From an uncultured Acetatifactor sp. (GTDB lineage: Bacteria > Bacillota > Clostridia > Lachnospirales > Lachnospiraceae): 48,364 bases of DNA. Position numbers and translations under genes: made by a program. Position 1 is the stretch's first letter, and each line of letters begins with the position of its first letter. Location of the stretch: assembly GCA_944383825.1 (NCBI GenBank), contig CALWRA010000024.1:1-48364 (forward strand), in the 5' to 3' direction. A model generated the notes under the pieces. The model saw only the letters and a list, made by a program, of their open reading frames with translations. It was not told the DNA's origin and searched no databases. Below, piece after piece: positions 33,171-41,928 of this stretch.

Positions 33171-33194
33171 TAGTTACTAAAAAGAAACTATTGT
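33171..33194. promoter_or_regulatory. HxlR-type operator between divergent promoters
   Basis: TAGTT-N10-AACTA with the centre ACTAAAAAGA, followed by TTGTAT. It matches the motif at 32247-32272 at nearly all positions. It sits between the minus promoter of the NTF2-like gene and the plus promoter of hxlR. Confidence 0.7.
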
Positions 33195-33222
33195 ATAACT
33201 ACTTATGTATCCTTGGATTATC

Positions 33223-33288
33223 TTGACTCCGCCTGCTCACAATGTTATAGTAAAGCAACGGGAAGCGCGCTTCGCGAACTTCCCGTTG
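33223..33288 (+). promoter_or_regulatory. hxlR promoter and leader hairpin
   Basis: -35 TTGACT (33223-33228) and -10 TATAGT (33246-33251), 17-base spacer. Immediately after, CAACGGGAAG (33256-33265) pairs perfectly with CTTCCCGTTG (33279-33288), with a further CGCG/CGCG inside. The 5' leader therefore starts with a very stable stem. A T-rich run follows about ten bases later, so it could be an attenuator. Confidence 0.7.
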
Positions 33289-33367
33289 ACATAAAAATTT
33301 TTCGTTGTGAATTAATTGATGTTTGCCCCGCCCCAGGTGGCATGTCTGAAAGTTTGGAGGTGAAACT

Positions 33368-33703
33368 ATGGCAGATCAGCCAGCAAAAAAGGAGCTGCCC
33401 GCTTGTCCTGTAGAAACTACCCTAACCCTTATCGGTGATAAATGGAAAGTTTTAATCCTTCGGGATTTGCTGCCCGGCACCAAACGGTTCGGTGAGCTGA
33501 AAAAGTCCATAGGCACCGTATCCCAAAAGGTTTTGACCGCACAGCTTCGAGATATGGAAAACTCAGGACTACTTACCCGTACCGTCTATGCCGAAGTTCC
33601 ACCGCGAGTGGAATATTCCCTCACTGAACTTGGACAGAGTTTGAAGCCTATCTTGGATGCCATGTGGAACTGGGGCGAAGAATACAAAAACTCACTTGGA
33701 TAA
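33368..33703 (+). CDS. HxlR-family winged-helix transcriptional regulator
   Basis: The 111-residue protein has the HxlR layout: an N-terminal Cys (PACPVETTLTLIGDKWKVLIL), recognition helix region GTVSQKVLTAQLRDMENSGLL and wing RTVYAEVPPRVEYSLTELG. Regulators of this family respond to electrophiles or oxidants, often through the N-terminal Cys. TTTGGAGGTGAAACT precedes the ATG. Matching inverted repeats near its promoter and before the flavin/ferredoxin gene are its likely targets, linking the two in a redox-stress regulon. Confidence 0.9.
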   Translation: MADQPAKKELPACPVETTLTLIGDKWKVLILRDLLPGTKRFGELKKSIGTVSQKVLTAQLRDMENSGLLTRTVYAEVPPRVEYSLTELGQSLKPILDAMWNWGEEYKNSLG

Positions 33704-33725
33704 ATCAGTGCAGGTTCGGCAACGG

Positions 33726-35207
33726 TCACGAATGCCGCTGTCTGCTGCTCTTGAGCTTTTCCGCGCCAGCGCTAAGCTCTTGAACAATCCCGGTTACCTG
33801 CTCTACCGCTTTGCTGTTCTCCTCGCAAGCGTCATACGTCTCGCTGGCATGGGCGGATACCTCTTCGGTAATGGCAGATATGGTCTGAATGCTTTCGACA
33901 ATCTGTGCGTTAGCCTCTCCCAGCTCTTCCACTATACTCACCAGTTCTTTTGTCTGCTCAGCAATGTTATGGGTTTCCTGTTCTATTTTTGAAAAGTTGT
34001 CTCCCACCGCCTCTGTGCTGTCCGCATTGGCCCGGTTGCTTTCCGCCACAACGTCTACCGCTCTGGAGACAGAAGACAATTCCTGATTAATATTTTCAAT
34101 CAGCTCCGTGATATTCACCGTTGCGGATTTCGTCTGATTGGCCAATCCTGATATCTGATTGGCAACCACCGCAAAGCCCCGGCCAGCTTCACCGGCCCGC
34201 GCCGCCTCTATGCTGGCGTTCAAGGCCAGCATTCCTGTATTGTTTGCAATGCTGGTAATTGTTTCAATAATAATATTCATCTTAGCCGTATACTCGTTCA
34301 ACTCTTCCATCTTATCAAGAGCCTGGCGGTTGGCCTCCATGGATTCCTGCACCTGTCTGGAAAGATGATCCATTTGCCTTCTGCCCTCTTCCACCTTCTC
34401 GGCAGTGCCATCAACATTTCTGCGAATCGAAGCCGCCGTATCCTTCAGATCCGTTATATGAATCTGAATCTGTTCTGTTCTCTCCAGCTGATGCTGTATG
34501 GATTCCGCAGACTCGCTGCTCCCCGCAGACACCTCGTTCATGGAATTTCTGATATGTTCCACAGAATCTCTTACAGATGACATTTGTTCCGTTGCCTTTG
34601 CAACTCCTGCTACCATGCCTTCTGAAATATTCAGCACACTCTGCAAAAGCGTGTCTGTCTTTCCCTGCTGCTCCTGAATTTCCTCTAAATTCGAGGCATG
34701 AGTCTTTTTGATCCCAATGGTAGTGCTCACCATATAAATTCCCATAAAGACCATGCATGCCAGACGGATTTCTATATCCGCAATTTCCTGAGCCCTATAT
34801 CCCACTGAAAGAGCATGGTATGCTACAAACGCCGCGTTGGCCAGAAATCCTCCAACTGCAATAGCCCCACAATAGGCCACGTCCATATAAAGCGTTATAA
34901 TCATGTACATGGGAAGGGCATAAACAAATGCAAAAGCGCTGGTGGTAGTAAAAATGGCAAATATGTAGAACAAACTATAGGTAATTCCCATAATATGCCT
35001 GATAACCCGAGCTTCCTTGTTCTTATGGTAAACAATCCATTCAATCGCTACCGGCACAATCATAAAAAGAGCAACCAAAAGCAAATATCCGGGGGTTCTG
35101 GCTCCCTTAATCCATTCCAGCACATATGCAGCCAGCAGTACGGCGTCCAGCACCGTATGTCCGGCAATCGCCGTTCTATTTGCATAAGCCTTTTCTGAAA
35201 ATTTCAT
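33726..35207 (-). CDS. Methyl-accepting chemotaxis protein with integral-membrane sensor
   Basis: I start at 35207 ([14 protein letters not shown]) behind AGGAGGAAACGGAA, giving 493 residues. About six hydrophobic segments fill residues 14-175 with no large extracellular domain, so sensing is within or near the membrane. No HAMP domain is obvious. The cytoplasmic coiled coil has the conserved hairpin tip [31 protein letters not shown], where CheA/CheW dock. No flagellar or che genes are in the window. It converges with hxlR, 22 bases apart. Confidence 0.93.
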   Translation of the reverse strand: MKFSEKAYANRTAIAGHTVLDAVLLAAYVLEWIKGARTPGYLLLVALFMIVPVAIEWIVYHKNKEARVIRHIMGITYSLFYIFAIFTTTSAFAFVYALPMYMIITLYMDVAYCGAIAVGGFLANAAFVAYHALSVGYRAQEIADIEIRLACMVFMGIYMVSTTIGIKKTHASNLEEIQEQQGKTDTLLQSVLNISEGMVAGVAKATEQMSSVRDSVEHIRNSMNEVSAGSSESAESIQHQLERTEQIQIHITDLKDTAASIRRNVDGTAEKVEEGRRQMDHLSRQVQESMEANRQALDKMEELNEYTAKMNIIIETITSIANNTGMLALNASIEAARAGEAGRGFAVVANQISGLANQTKSATVNITELIENINQELSSVSRAVDVVAESNRANADSTEAVGDNFSKIEQETHNIAEQTKELVSIVEELGEANAQIVESIQTISAITEEVSAHASETYDACEENSKAVEQVTGIVQELSAGAEKLKSSRQRHS

Positions 35208-35339
35208 TTCCGTTTCCTCCTGATCAAGTATAAAAGGATATATGTTATATGAGCGAATTACAAGTAATTCTATCACATTTTTTATCAAAATGGTATGGTT
35301 TTTATTTCATTTGTGTTATACTGATAAAATAATGCTTTA

Positions 35340-35432
35340 ATGCCCGCGGATTGTCCGGCGCTTTGCGCCCCGCAATTCCGAATGCATTCGAAATACGCCC
35401 CGCTTGGGCTGCGTTCGCAAGGAGGAAACACC
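35340..35432 (+). repeat. Palindrome-rich leader of sufC
   Basis: The 90 bases before sufC hold GGCGCTTTGCGCC, the perfect palindrome CGAATGCATTCG and GCCCCGCTTGGGC in sequence, GC-rich compared with the AT-rich flanks. The stretch stays open in the sufC frame but looks noncoding. It may be a structured 5' leader or a REP-like element. No known riboswitch is recognised. Confidence 0.4.
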
Positions 35433-36167
35433 ATGTTGGAACTACAAAATATCTCGTTTCAGGTATCGGGTGATACATCCGGCCAGAAGGAGATAATCAA
35501 AGGCATAAACCTAAAGCTGGAAGATCATGCCTTTACAGCCATAACCGGCCCCAACGGCGGAGGTAAATCCACTTTGGCAAAGCTGATTATGGGGATTGAA
35601 CGGCCCACATCGGGAAAAATCATCTTTAATGGTACCGATATTACCGATATGAACATTACACAACGGGCAAATCTGGGCATCAGCTTTGCTTTTCAGCAGC
35701 CTGTACGCTTTAAGGGCATTCGCGTAAAGGATTTGATTACTCTTGCGTCAGGCGCCCCCCTAAGCACTGCAGGAGCCTGTGAATACCTCTCCCAGGTAGG
35801 ATTGTGCGCCCGGGATTACATTCACCGGGAAGTGGATTCCAGTCTTTCCGGCGGCGAACTGAAGCGTATTGAAATTGCCACCATCATTGCCCGCAATACT
35901 CCTCTTTCCGTATTTGACGAGCCTGAAGCTGGGATCGATCTGTGGAGCTTCAGCAATCTGATCAAGGTTTTTGAAGAGCTGCACAGAGCAAGCCGAAATT
36001 CCCTGATTATTATCTCTCATCAGGAGCGAATCCTGAATATTGCAGATGAAATCGTTGTTATCGCGGATGGAGCCGTTCAGGACAGAGGGCGCAAAGAAGC
36101 AATTCTCCCCGAACTGTTAAGCGGCACTGTCGGCTGTAAATACTATCAGTCCGACGCCCCCGCTTAA
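35433..36167 (+). CDS. sufC: SufC-type Fe-S assembly ATPase
   Basis: I start at 35433 (MLELQNISFQV) with AAGGAGG upstream, giving 244 residues. Walker A is GPNGGGKST, the signature is LSGGELKR, Walker B is SVFDEPEAGID, and the H-loop is IIISHQER. SufC-specific FAFQQPVRFKGIRVKDL is clear. SufC energises the SufB scaffold. The only partner here is one SufB/D-like gene downstream, with no sufS, sufU or sufD, matching the minimal SUF-like arrangement of some archaea and clostridia. Confidence 0.9.
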   Translation: MLELQNISFQVSGDTSGQKEIIKGINLKLEDHAFTAITGPNGGGKSTLAKLIMGIERPTSGKIIFNGTDITDMNITQRANLGISFAFQQPVRFKGIRVKDLITLASGAPLSTAGACEYLSQVGLCARDYIHREVDSSLSGGELKRIEIATIIARNTPLSVFDEPEAGIDLWSFSNLIKVFEELHRASRNSLIIISHQERILNIADEIVVIADGAVQDRGRKEAILPELLSGTVGCKYYQSDAPA

Positions 36168-36257
36168 ACCGCGGGAAATGAAAAACTTTCCATTTTTATA
36201 TAAAACGACCGGCCCCCTATGGGATGAGGGATATGACCGGTAGAAATCGAGGTTTTT

Positions 36258-37175
36258 ATGGACGAAATACAAAAAACGCTGCTGGAGCAGGTGGCAGGGC
36301 TTCATGAGGTTCCCGAGGGAGCCTACAATATCCGCGCAAACGGAAAAAGTGTGGAAAGAGGTACTACTGCTCATATTGATATTGTAACAAAAGAAGATAA
36401 GCAAGGCATTGATATTATTATAAAGCCCGGCACTAAAAAAGAAAGTGTTCACATACCGGTGGTACTCAGTCAGAGCGGATTAACCGAAATGGTATACAAT
36501 GATTTTTACGTGGGTGACGATTGCGATATAACCATAATCGCAGGCTGCGGCATTCACAACTGCGGAAACCAGGATAGCCGTCATGATGGCATTCATTCTT
36601 TCTTTATTGGAAAAAATGCCCATGTAAAATACGTGGAAAAACACTATGGGAGCGGCGACGGTGAAGGAGAACGCATTATGAACCCGGAAACCGTTGTGGA
36701 GCTAGGAGAAAACAGCTTTATGGAAATGGAAACCGTTCAGATCAAGGGTGTTGACTCCACCAGACGGCTCACCAGAGCCAGACTTTCGGATGGGGCAAAA
36801 CTAATTATTACAGAGCGGCTGATGACGCACGGACAACAGAATGCCGAATCCTCCTTTGAAGTGGATCTGGACGGAGCCGACTCCAGCGCCAACCTGATTT
36901 CTCGTGCGGTGGCCAGGGATGATTCCAGGCAGCTGTTTCTTGCAAAAATAAACGGCAATAACCGCTGTGCCGGACATTCCGAGTGCGACGCTATCATTAT
37001 GGATAATGCCAAAATCAGCGCAGTGCCGGAAATTACCGCCAATCATTTGGATGCCGCGCTGATCCACGAAGCCGCTATAGGAAAGATCGCGGGTGATCAG
37101 ATTATTAAGCTGATGACATTGGGTCTCTCCGAGTCTGAGGCCGAAGCTCAGATCGTCAACGGATTCCTGAAATAG
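36258..37175 (+). CDS. sufB: SufB/SufD-like Fe-S scaffold protein
   Basis: The 305-residue protein is a short SufB-family beta-helix scaffold. Family marks are GAKLIITERLMTHGQQNAESS, NNRCAGHSECDAIIMDNAKISAVPEI and the C-terminal HEAAIGKIAGDQIIKLMTLGLSESEAEAQIVNGFL. It lacks the long N-terminal domain of SufB from the full SUF system. GAGG lies six bases before ATG, after a small hairpin (ACCGG/CCGGT, 36209-36242). With sufC it forms a two-gene operon. Cluster targets probably include nifJ and the other Fe-S proteins here, by inference. Confidence 0.88.
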   Translation: MDEIQKTLLEQVAGLHEVPEGAYNIRANGKSVERGTTAHIDIVTKEDKQGIDIIIKPGTKKESVHIPVVLSQSGLTEMVYNDFYVGDDCDITIIAGCGIHNCGNQDSRHDGIHSFFIGKNAHVKYVEKHYGSGDGEGERIMNPETVVELGENSFMEMETVQIKGVDSTRRLTRARLSDGAKLIITERLMTHGQQNAESSFEVDLDGADSSANLISRAVARDDSRQLFLAKINGNNRCAGHSECDAIIMDNAKISAVPEITANHLDAALIHEAAIGKIAGDQIIKLMTLGLSESEAEAQIVNGFLK

Positions 37176-37257
37176 CAGACACAGATGCAGCAATGCGCCC
37201 TGAATCGGCTTAAAAGCCTCTTCAGGACGCATTTCCATTTCATACCTACACATACAA

Positions 37258-37539
37258 TTATATGGCTGTCGCTTTTTTTTCCGGTTCCTGTTTCACAGTC
37301 ACATCAAATTTCTGCAGAATCTCTTCCTTAAACTGCCGATAATTGTCTTCACTGTCATAGCATTCATATTCTATCTCAAGGGTCTCTCCGGTTTTCAACA
37401 AAAGCATTCCAAGAATTGATTTTGCGTCCGTGCACATCTTTCCTACCCTTATATCGATGGCATCATCATAACCGCAACACACATTGACAAACTGAATGAT
37501 ATCCTCCTCCGACCGAAAGACAATAAAAAGCTTTTCCAT
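37258..37539 (-). CDS. HPr-like protein lacking the phospho-histidine (Crh-like)
   Basis: The 93-residue protein has the HPr fold: strand MEKLFIVFRS, a helix, strand DAIDIRVGKMCTDAKSILGMLLLKTGETLEIEYEC. The segment TDAKSILGM corresponds to the regulatory Ser46 site of HPr. There is no His anywhere, so it cannot carry PTS phosphate. Bacillus Crh has the same logic: no His15, Ser46 kept for HPr kinase and CcpA. It lies convergent to sufB. The role in carbon regulation is inference. Confidence 0.8.
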   Translation of the reverse strand: MEKLFIVFRSEEDIIQFVNVCCGYDDAIDIRVGKMCTDAKSILGMLLLKTGETLEIEYECYDSEDNYRQFKEEILQKFDVTVKQEPEKKATAI

Positions 37540-37639
37540 CTTATTTCCCTCACTTTATATTTTCTTCTGTTTGAAGCTGTTATCAGTATATTCCCCTAAA
37601 AATTCCATGTCAACGAAATACGCATTTCTATACATATTT

Positions 37640-37667
37640 TTTACAGCAGCCGCCATCCTAGTATTAT
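37640..37667 (+). promoter_or_regulatory. nifJ promoter
   Basis: -35 TTTACA (37640-37645) and -10 TATTAT (37662-37667), 16-base spacer. The gene's ribosome site AGGAGG lies before the ATG at 37692. Confidence 0.6.
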
Positions 37668-37691
37668 ATCAACTTCAGGAGGTTATTACTC

Positions 37692-40600
37692 ATGTCCAGA
37701 CAAGAAAAAACAATGGACGGCAACCAGGCTGCGGCTTATGTGGCCTACGCTTACAGCGAAATTGCCGCTATCTATCCCATTACTCCTTCCTCTCCCATGG
37801 CAGAATATGCAGATCAGTGGGCACTACAGGGACGCAAAAACGTTTTCGGCAATTCCCTGTCCATTTCCGAAATGCAGTCTGAAGCCGGCGCCGCCGGCGC
37901 CGTTCACGGGGCTCTTATCGCCGGAACTCTTGCAGTTACCTTTACCGCTTCTCAAGGACTGCTGCTGATGCTGCCTAATCTCTATCGTATTGCCGGAGAA
38001 CTTTTACCCGGCGTATTCCATATTGCCTCCCGGACCATCGCCACTCATGCCCTGTCCATCTTCGGAGACCACTCGGATATTTACGCTTGCCGTCAAACCG
38101 GAGCCGCCATTCTGGCGGAAAGCAGCGTGCAGGAAGTTATGGACTTATCCCCTGCCGCCCACCTTTGCGCCATTGAAGGAAGAGTTCCCTTCCTCAATTT
38201 TTTTGATGGGTTCCGTACCTCCCACGAGTTACACAAAATTCAGGTGTGGGATTATGAAACGCTGAGGGATATGCTGGATATGCGTTATGTGAATGATTTC
38301 CGGGAAAAAGCCCTGCATCCCCGCCATGGAAAAATGATGGGTTCCGCCCAGAACCCCGATATTTTCTTTCAGGCAAGAGAAGCTGCAAATCCTTTTTACA
38401 ACGCCCTTCCTGAAATTGTGGAGCAAACCTTTGATAAAATCAACAAAAGGCTGGGCACCTCCTATGGGCTTTTCAATTATTACGGTCATAAAAGCCCCGT
38501 CCATGCGATTATCGCCATGGGAAGTGTCTGCGAGACTGTGCGGGAATACCTTGAAGCCAATCCAGAAAAAGAATACGGTCTGATCAGCGTGCACCTTTAT
38601 CGCCCTTTCAGCGCATCCCATCTTTTGAAGGTCCTTCCTGACAGCGTAAAGCAGATTTCAGTGCTGGACCGCACCAAGGAACCCGGCTCCGTAGGAGAAC
38701 CTCTGTATCTGGATGTGCTGGCCGCCCTAAAGGAGGGCGGTCGGGAAAACATCCAAGTATTTTCGGGGCGCTATGGGTTAAGCTCCAAGGACACCACTCC
38801 AGAGCACATTGCAGCCGTTTATGACAATCATGTAAAAAAGCATTTTACTTTGGGAATTATGGATGATGTGACCTACCTGTCCCTGTCCGTTCCTCACCTT
38901 GCTCCCACCTCTCCTGAAGATCTTATTTCCTGTAAATTTTGGGGACTTGGAGGAGATGGAACAGTCAGCGCCACTAAAAATATCGCAAAAATTGTGGGAG
39001 ATCATACTTCCCTGCGGGTACAAGGCTATTTTGAATACGACTCAAAAAAATCCAGAGGACTTACCATATCCCATCTCAGATTCGGAAAAAGTCCCATACG
39101 CAGCGCTTATCTTGTCCATCAAGCTGACTTTGTTGCCTGCCATAATCCCGTTTATCTTCATAAATATGATATGGTGGGGGAAATTAAGGATGAGGGCGTT
39201 TTCCTGTTAAACTGTGGCTTTACGGATGACGAGCTGGAAAACCAGCTTCCCGGGAAAGTAAAGGCCCAGATTGCCCAAAAGCGCATCCGGCTCTTTGTAA
39301 TCGATGCCATTGGAATCGGAAAGGAAATTGGATTAAACAACAAAATCAGCACTCTTCTGCAGGCGGCTTTTTTTCGCGCCTGCGGTATTCTGCCAAGAGA
39401 AGAGGCCATTTCCTTTATGAAAAAGGCCGCTCTTATAAGCTATGGAAGCAAGGGAGATAAAATTATACGGATGAATGAAGACGCTATAGAGCAGGGCTTT
39501 GACCGGGTACGTCAAATATCCATTCCGAAGAATTGGAACTCCATGACGGTCTCGTCACCTGAAAATACGGCGGATGATCCTTTCGTCAATTACCTGGATA
39601 ATCCCATCCTTCCTGACCGGCCTGAAGTTTTGTCCTATGTGAAAACGCTCCAGCAGCCCATTACGGACCAACGCGGCAATTCTCTTCCAGTTTCCGCTTT
39701 TGTCCCCTACGCCGACGGCTCCTTTCCCTCCGGCAGTTCCGCCCATGAGCGGCGAAACGTCGCAACAGAAATACCTGTCTGGAAGCCGGAAAACTGTATA
39801 CAATGCAACCGCTGCTCTTTTGTTTGCCCACATGCGGTCATCCGTCCCGTGGTAATGACCGACCTGGAAACAGCCCATGCGCCGGAGGGAATGGAATATC
39901 TGCCCATGGTTGGAATGCCGGATTATTCCTTTTCCATAACCATATCACAGACAGACTGTACCGGGTGCGGCTCCTGTGCCGGAGTTTGCCCCGGAAAGCA
40001 GGGAAATAAAGCCCTTCAAATGTGCCCCGTGCATCTGCATAAGCAAACACAGCAGTACTTCGATTATGGAAAATCCCTCCCGGAAAAAATTGATGCGGCA
40101 CAAAAATTCAAAACAAACACCGTAAAGGGAAGCCAGTTTCTTCGTCCTCTGCTTGAATTCTCCGGAGCATGCGCGGGCTGCGGCGAAACTCCCTATGTAA
40201 AGCTTCTGACACAGCTTTTCGGCCCTAAAATGTATATTGCCAACGCCACAGGCTGCTCCTCCATCTGGGGAAATTCTTCTCCCTCCACCGCATATGCCGT
40301 AAATCTTCAGGGGCATGGCCCTGCCTGGTCCAATTCTCTCTTTGAGGATGCTGCGGAATTCGGCTATGGCATGCTTCTGGCAAAAGAGGTCTTGGCCGGG
40401 TATGACTCCAGGGACGAAGAACTGATACAATGGATTGTGGGCGGTGACGGTTGGGCCTACGATATTGGTTTCGGCGGCTTGGACCATATCCTCGCCAGCG
40501 GCAAAAACATCAATGTTTTGGTATTGGATACGGAGGTTTACTCCAATACCGGAGGACAGGCCTCCAAGGCTACTCCCACAGGCTCCACCGCAAAATTTGC

Positions 40601-41087
40601 CGCGGGAGGCAAAACCACCCGAAAAAAGGATCTTGCATCTATGGCTATGACCTACGGCAATGTGTATGTCGCTCAAACCGCCATGGGAGCCGACTACAAT
40701 CACACGGTAAAGGTCATCAGCGAAGCAGCCGCCTTCCCCGGCCCTTCTCTGATTATTGCCTACGCCACTTGTATTTCTCACGGCATCCGCTCCGGCATGG
40801 GAAGCTCGCAGCAGGAAGAAAAAAAAGCGGTTGAGGCGGGCTATTTTCACCTCTTCCGCTTTAATCCCTCTCTCAAAGAGCAGGGCAAAAATCCGTTTCT
40901 GTTGGACAGCAGGGAACCTGTGCTGGATTATGAAGACTTTCTGGACGGAGAAATCCGCTATGATGTACTAAAGCGCCAGAACCCCGACCATGCTCAAAAG
41001 CTGTTCCGGGAAGCCTCCCGCCAAGCCAGGGACCGATTCCGGTATCTGCAAAAGCTTCAGGAGCTGTTTGCACCTGAAAATGACTGA
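37692..41087 (+). CDS. nifJ: Pyruvate:ferredoxin (flavodoxin) oxidoreductase
   Basis: A single-chain 1131-residue PFOR that oxidises pyruvate and CoA to acetyl-CoA and CO2, reducing ferredoxin. Domain order: alpha/I (AAAYVAYAYSEIAAIYPITPSSPMAE), II and III, a 2[4Fe-4S] insert (CIQCNRCSFVCP and CTGCGSCAGVCP), a C-terminal TPP domain with GGDGWAYDIGFGGLDH and LDTEVYSNTGGQASKATP, and the proximal cluster Cys (SGACAGCGETPYVKLL). Length is normal. It is monocistronic between its own promoter and a strong terminator. Central energy enzyme of the anaerobe. Confidence 0.97.
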   Translation: MSRQEKTMDGNQAAAYVAYAYSEIAAIYPITPSSPMAEYADQWALQGRKNVFGNSLSISEMQSEAGAAGAVHGALIAGTLAVTFTASQGLLLMLPNLYRIAGELLPGVFHIASRTIATHALSIFGDHSDIYACRQTGAAILAESSVQEVMDLSPAAHLCAIEGRVPFLNFFDGFRTSHELHKIQVWDYETLRDMLDMRYVNDFREKALHPRHGKMMGSAQNPDIFFQAREAANPFYNALPEIVEQTFDKINKRLGTSYGLFNYYGHKSPVHAIIAMGSVCETVREYLEANPEKEYGLISVHLYRPFSASHLLKVLPDSVKQISVLDRTKEPGSVGEPLYLDVLAALKEGGRENIQVFSGRYGLSSKDTTPEHIAAVYDNHVKKHFTLGIMDDVTYLSLSVPHLAPTSPEDLISCKFWGLGGDGTVSATKNIAKIVGDHTSLRVQGYFEYDSKKSRGLTISHLRFGKSPIRSAYLVHQADFVACHNPVYLHKYDMVGEIKDEGVFLLNCGFTDDELENQLPGKVKAQIAQKRIRLFVIDAIGIGKEIGLNNKISTLLQAAFFRACGILPREEAISFMKKAALISYGSKGDKIIRMNEDAIEQGFDRVRQISIPKNWNSMTVSSPENTADDPFVNYLDNPILPDRPEVLSYVKTLQQPITDQRGNSLPVSAFVPYADGSFPSGSSAHERRNVATEIPVWKPENCIQCNRCSFVCPHAVIRPVVMTDLETAHAPEGMEYLPMVGMPDYSFSITISQTDCTGCGSCAGVCPGKQGNKALQMCPVHLHKQTQQYFDYGKSLPEKIDAAQKFKTNTVKGSQFLRPLLEFSGACAGCGETPYVKLLTQLFGPKMYIANATGCSSIWGNSSPSTAYAVNLQGHGPAWSNSLFEDAAEFGYGMLLAKEVLAGYDSRDEELIQWIVGGDGWAYDIGFGGLDHILASGKNINVLVLDTEVYSNTGGQASKATPTGSTAKFAAGGKTTRKKDLASMAMTYGNVYVAQTAMGADYNHTVKVISEAAAFPGPSLIIAYATCISHGIRSGMGSSQQEEKKAVEAGYFHLFRFNPSLKEQGKNPFLLDSREPVLDYEDFLDGEIRYDVLKRQNPDHAQKLFREASRQARDRFRYLQKLQELFAPEND

Positions 41088-41139
41088 CCAATGAATCAAT
41101 AGAGCGTCTCCCATATAATCACACAGTCCCCGTGAATAA

Positions 41140-41183
41140 GGCGAGGTTCGATATGAGTATCTCTCATCACGAATCTCGCCTTT
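41140..41183 (+). terminator. nifJ terminator
   Basis: GGCGAG-TTCG-TGAG pairs with CTCA-CGAA-CTCGCC around small internal loops, followed by TTT. The stem also faces the Fur gene from the other strand. Confidence 0.75.
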
Positions 41184-41231
41184 ACGTATGAAACAGCTCC
41201 TTTTGTAATGGGTGCCAAGGCTGGTATCTCC

Positions 41232-41690
41232 TCAGCATTCCTGTTTTTCACATTCGCAGGGCTTTATAGACACAGATGCAATCTTCTGCCCCTCCAGATA
41301 ACCGCAGGATTTCAGTCCCGCCTTGACCACACTGTTCCAATTTCTTGCGGAGAGCCTATGCACCGTACCATCGTCCAGCACAATGGTGCATGCGTCCTCC
41401 ATCATACAGTTTTCAGAGTAGGCCACCTTATACATATTCTTCCTGCTGATGGCTCCAATTTCCTCCAGAAGATTTACCATGCGGTAAACCGTCGCCACCC
41501 CCAGCGTATCATCCTGCTCCAGCGCCTTGTAAAAGATTTCCTTACAGCTTGAGCATTCATTTTCCAGTATAATGTCAATCAGATGCAGGCGCTGCTTTGT
41601 AATCCTGCAGCCCTTCTCCCGCAACCTGGAAAGAATCATATCCCTCTGCATCTGGGTTTGATGGCGGCCTGACTCTACCCTAATGTCCAC
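41232..41690 (-). CDS. Fur-family transcriptional regulator
   Basis: The winged-helix DNA-binding part is ILSRLREKGCRITKQRLHLIDIILE followed by SSCKEIFYKALEQDDTLGVATVYRMVNLLEEIGAI, the Fur signature. The C-terminal dimerisation region is short and ends in CECEKQEC, unlike the His/Cys-rich metal sites of classical Fur. I start it at a GTG (41690) with GGAGGG upstream; this overlaps the end of the FeoB-associated gene. The open frame extends further but lies inside that gene. It probably senses iron or another metal. The sensor metal cannot be told. Confidence 0.82.
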   Translation of the reverse strand: MDIRVESGRHQTQMQRDMILSRLREKGCRITKQRLHLIDIILENECSSCKEIFYKALEQDDTLGVATVYRMVNLLEEIGAISRKNMYKVAYSENCMMEDACTIVLDDGTVHRLSARNWNSVVKAGLKSCGYLEGQKIASVSIKPCECEKQEC

Positions 41691-41820
41691 AATGCCCTCC
41701 GCAGTGCCCGCAATCACCGCCGCACTGAATAGACTTTCCACTCTTTTTATCCCGTATCATGCTCCTGATAATCAAGGCGACCACTGCCGCCAAAACTGCC
41801 AAAACAATCGCCGTTCCCAT
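41680..41820 (-). CDS. FeoB-associated Cys-rich membrane protein
   Basis: A 46-residue ORF behind AAAGGAGGCAGTAT. It has an N-terminal membrane helix (MGTAIVLAVLAAVVALIIRS), a basic stretch (RDKKSGKS) and a Cys/His-rich end (CGGDCGHCGGHCGH), the layout of the small FeoB-associated proteins usually found next to feoB. Here it is remote from feoAB and instead overlaps the Fur-family gene. A DtxR-like operator stands 45 bases upstream. It probably binds iron at the inner membrane face. Confidence 0.85.
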   Translation of the reverse strand: MGTAIVLAVLAAVVALIIRSMIRDKKSGKSIQCGGDCGHCGGHCGH

Positions 41821-41865
41821 ATACTGCCTCCTTTTCTCATGTTGAGACTGATTTTCATTTTCGAG

Positions 41866-41881
41866 GTTAGTATACTCTAAC
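41866..41881. promoter_or_regulatory. DtxR-like operator before the FeoB-associated/fur operon
   Basis: GTTAG-TATACT-CTAAC, an exact inverted repeat with a six-base centre. The same format occurs at 45836-45851. It fits the TTAG-N6-CTAA pattern of DtxR/IdeR-type iron repressors. Confidence 0.7.
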
Positions 41882-41928
41882 TTTCATTAGCTGTCAATAA
41901 CTCAATATCAAAATTTTTGGGCTTTCGT

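Noticed and set aside
39945..40850. 301-codon minus ORF inside nifJ
   Set aside because: Antisense shadow of a highly conserved PFOR coding region with no ribosome site.
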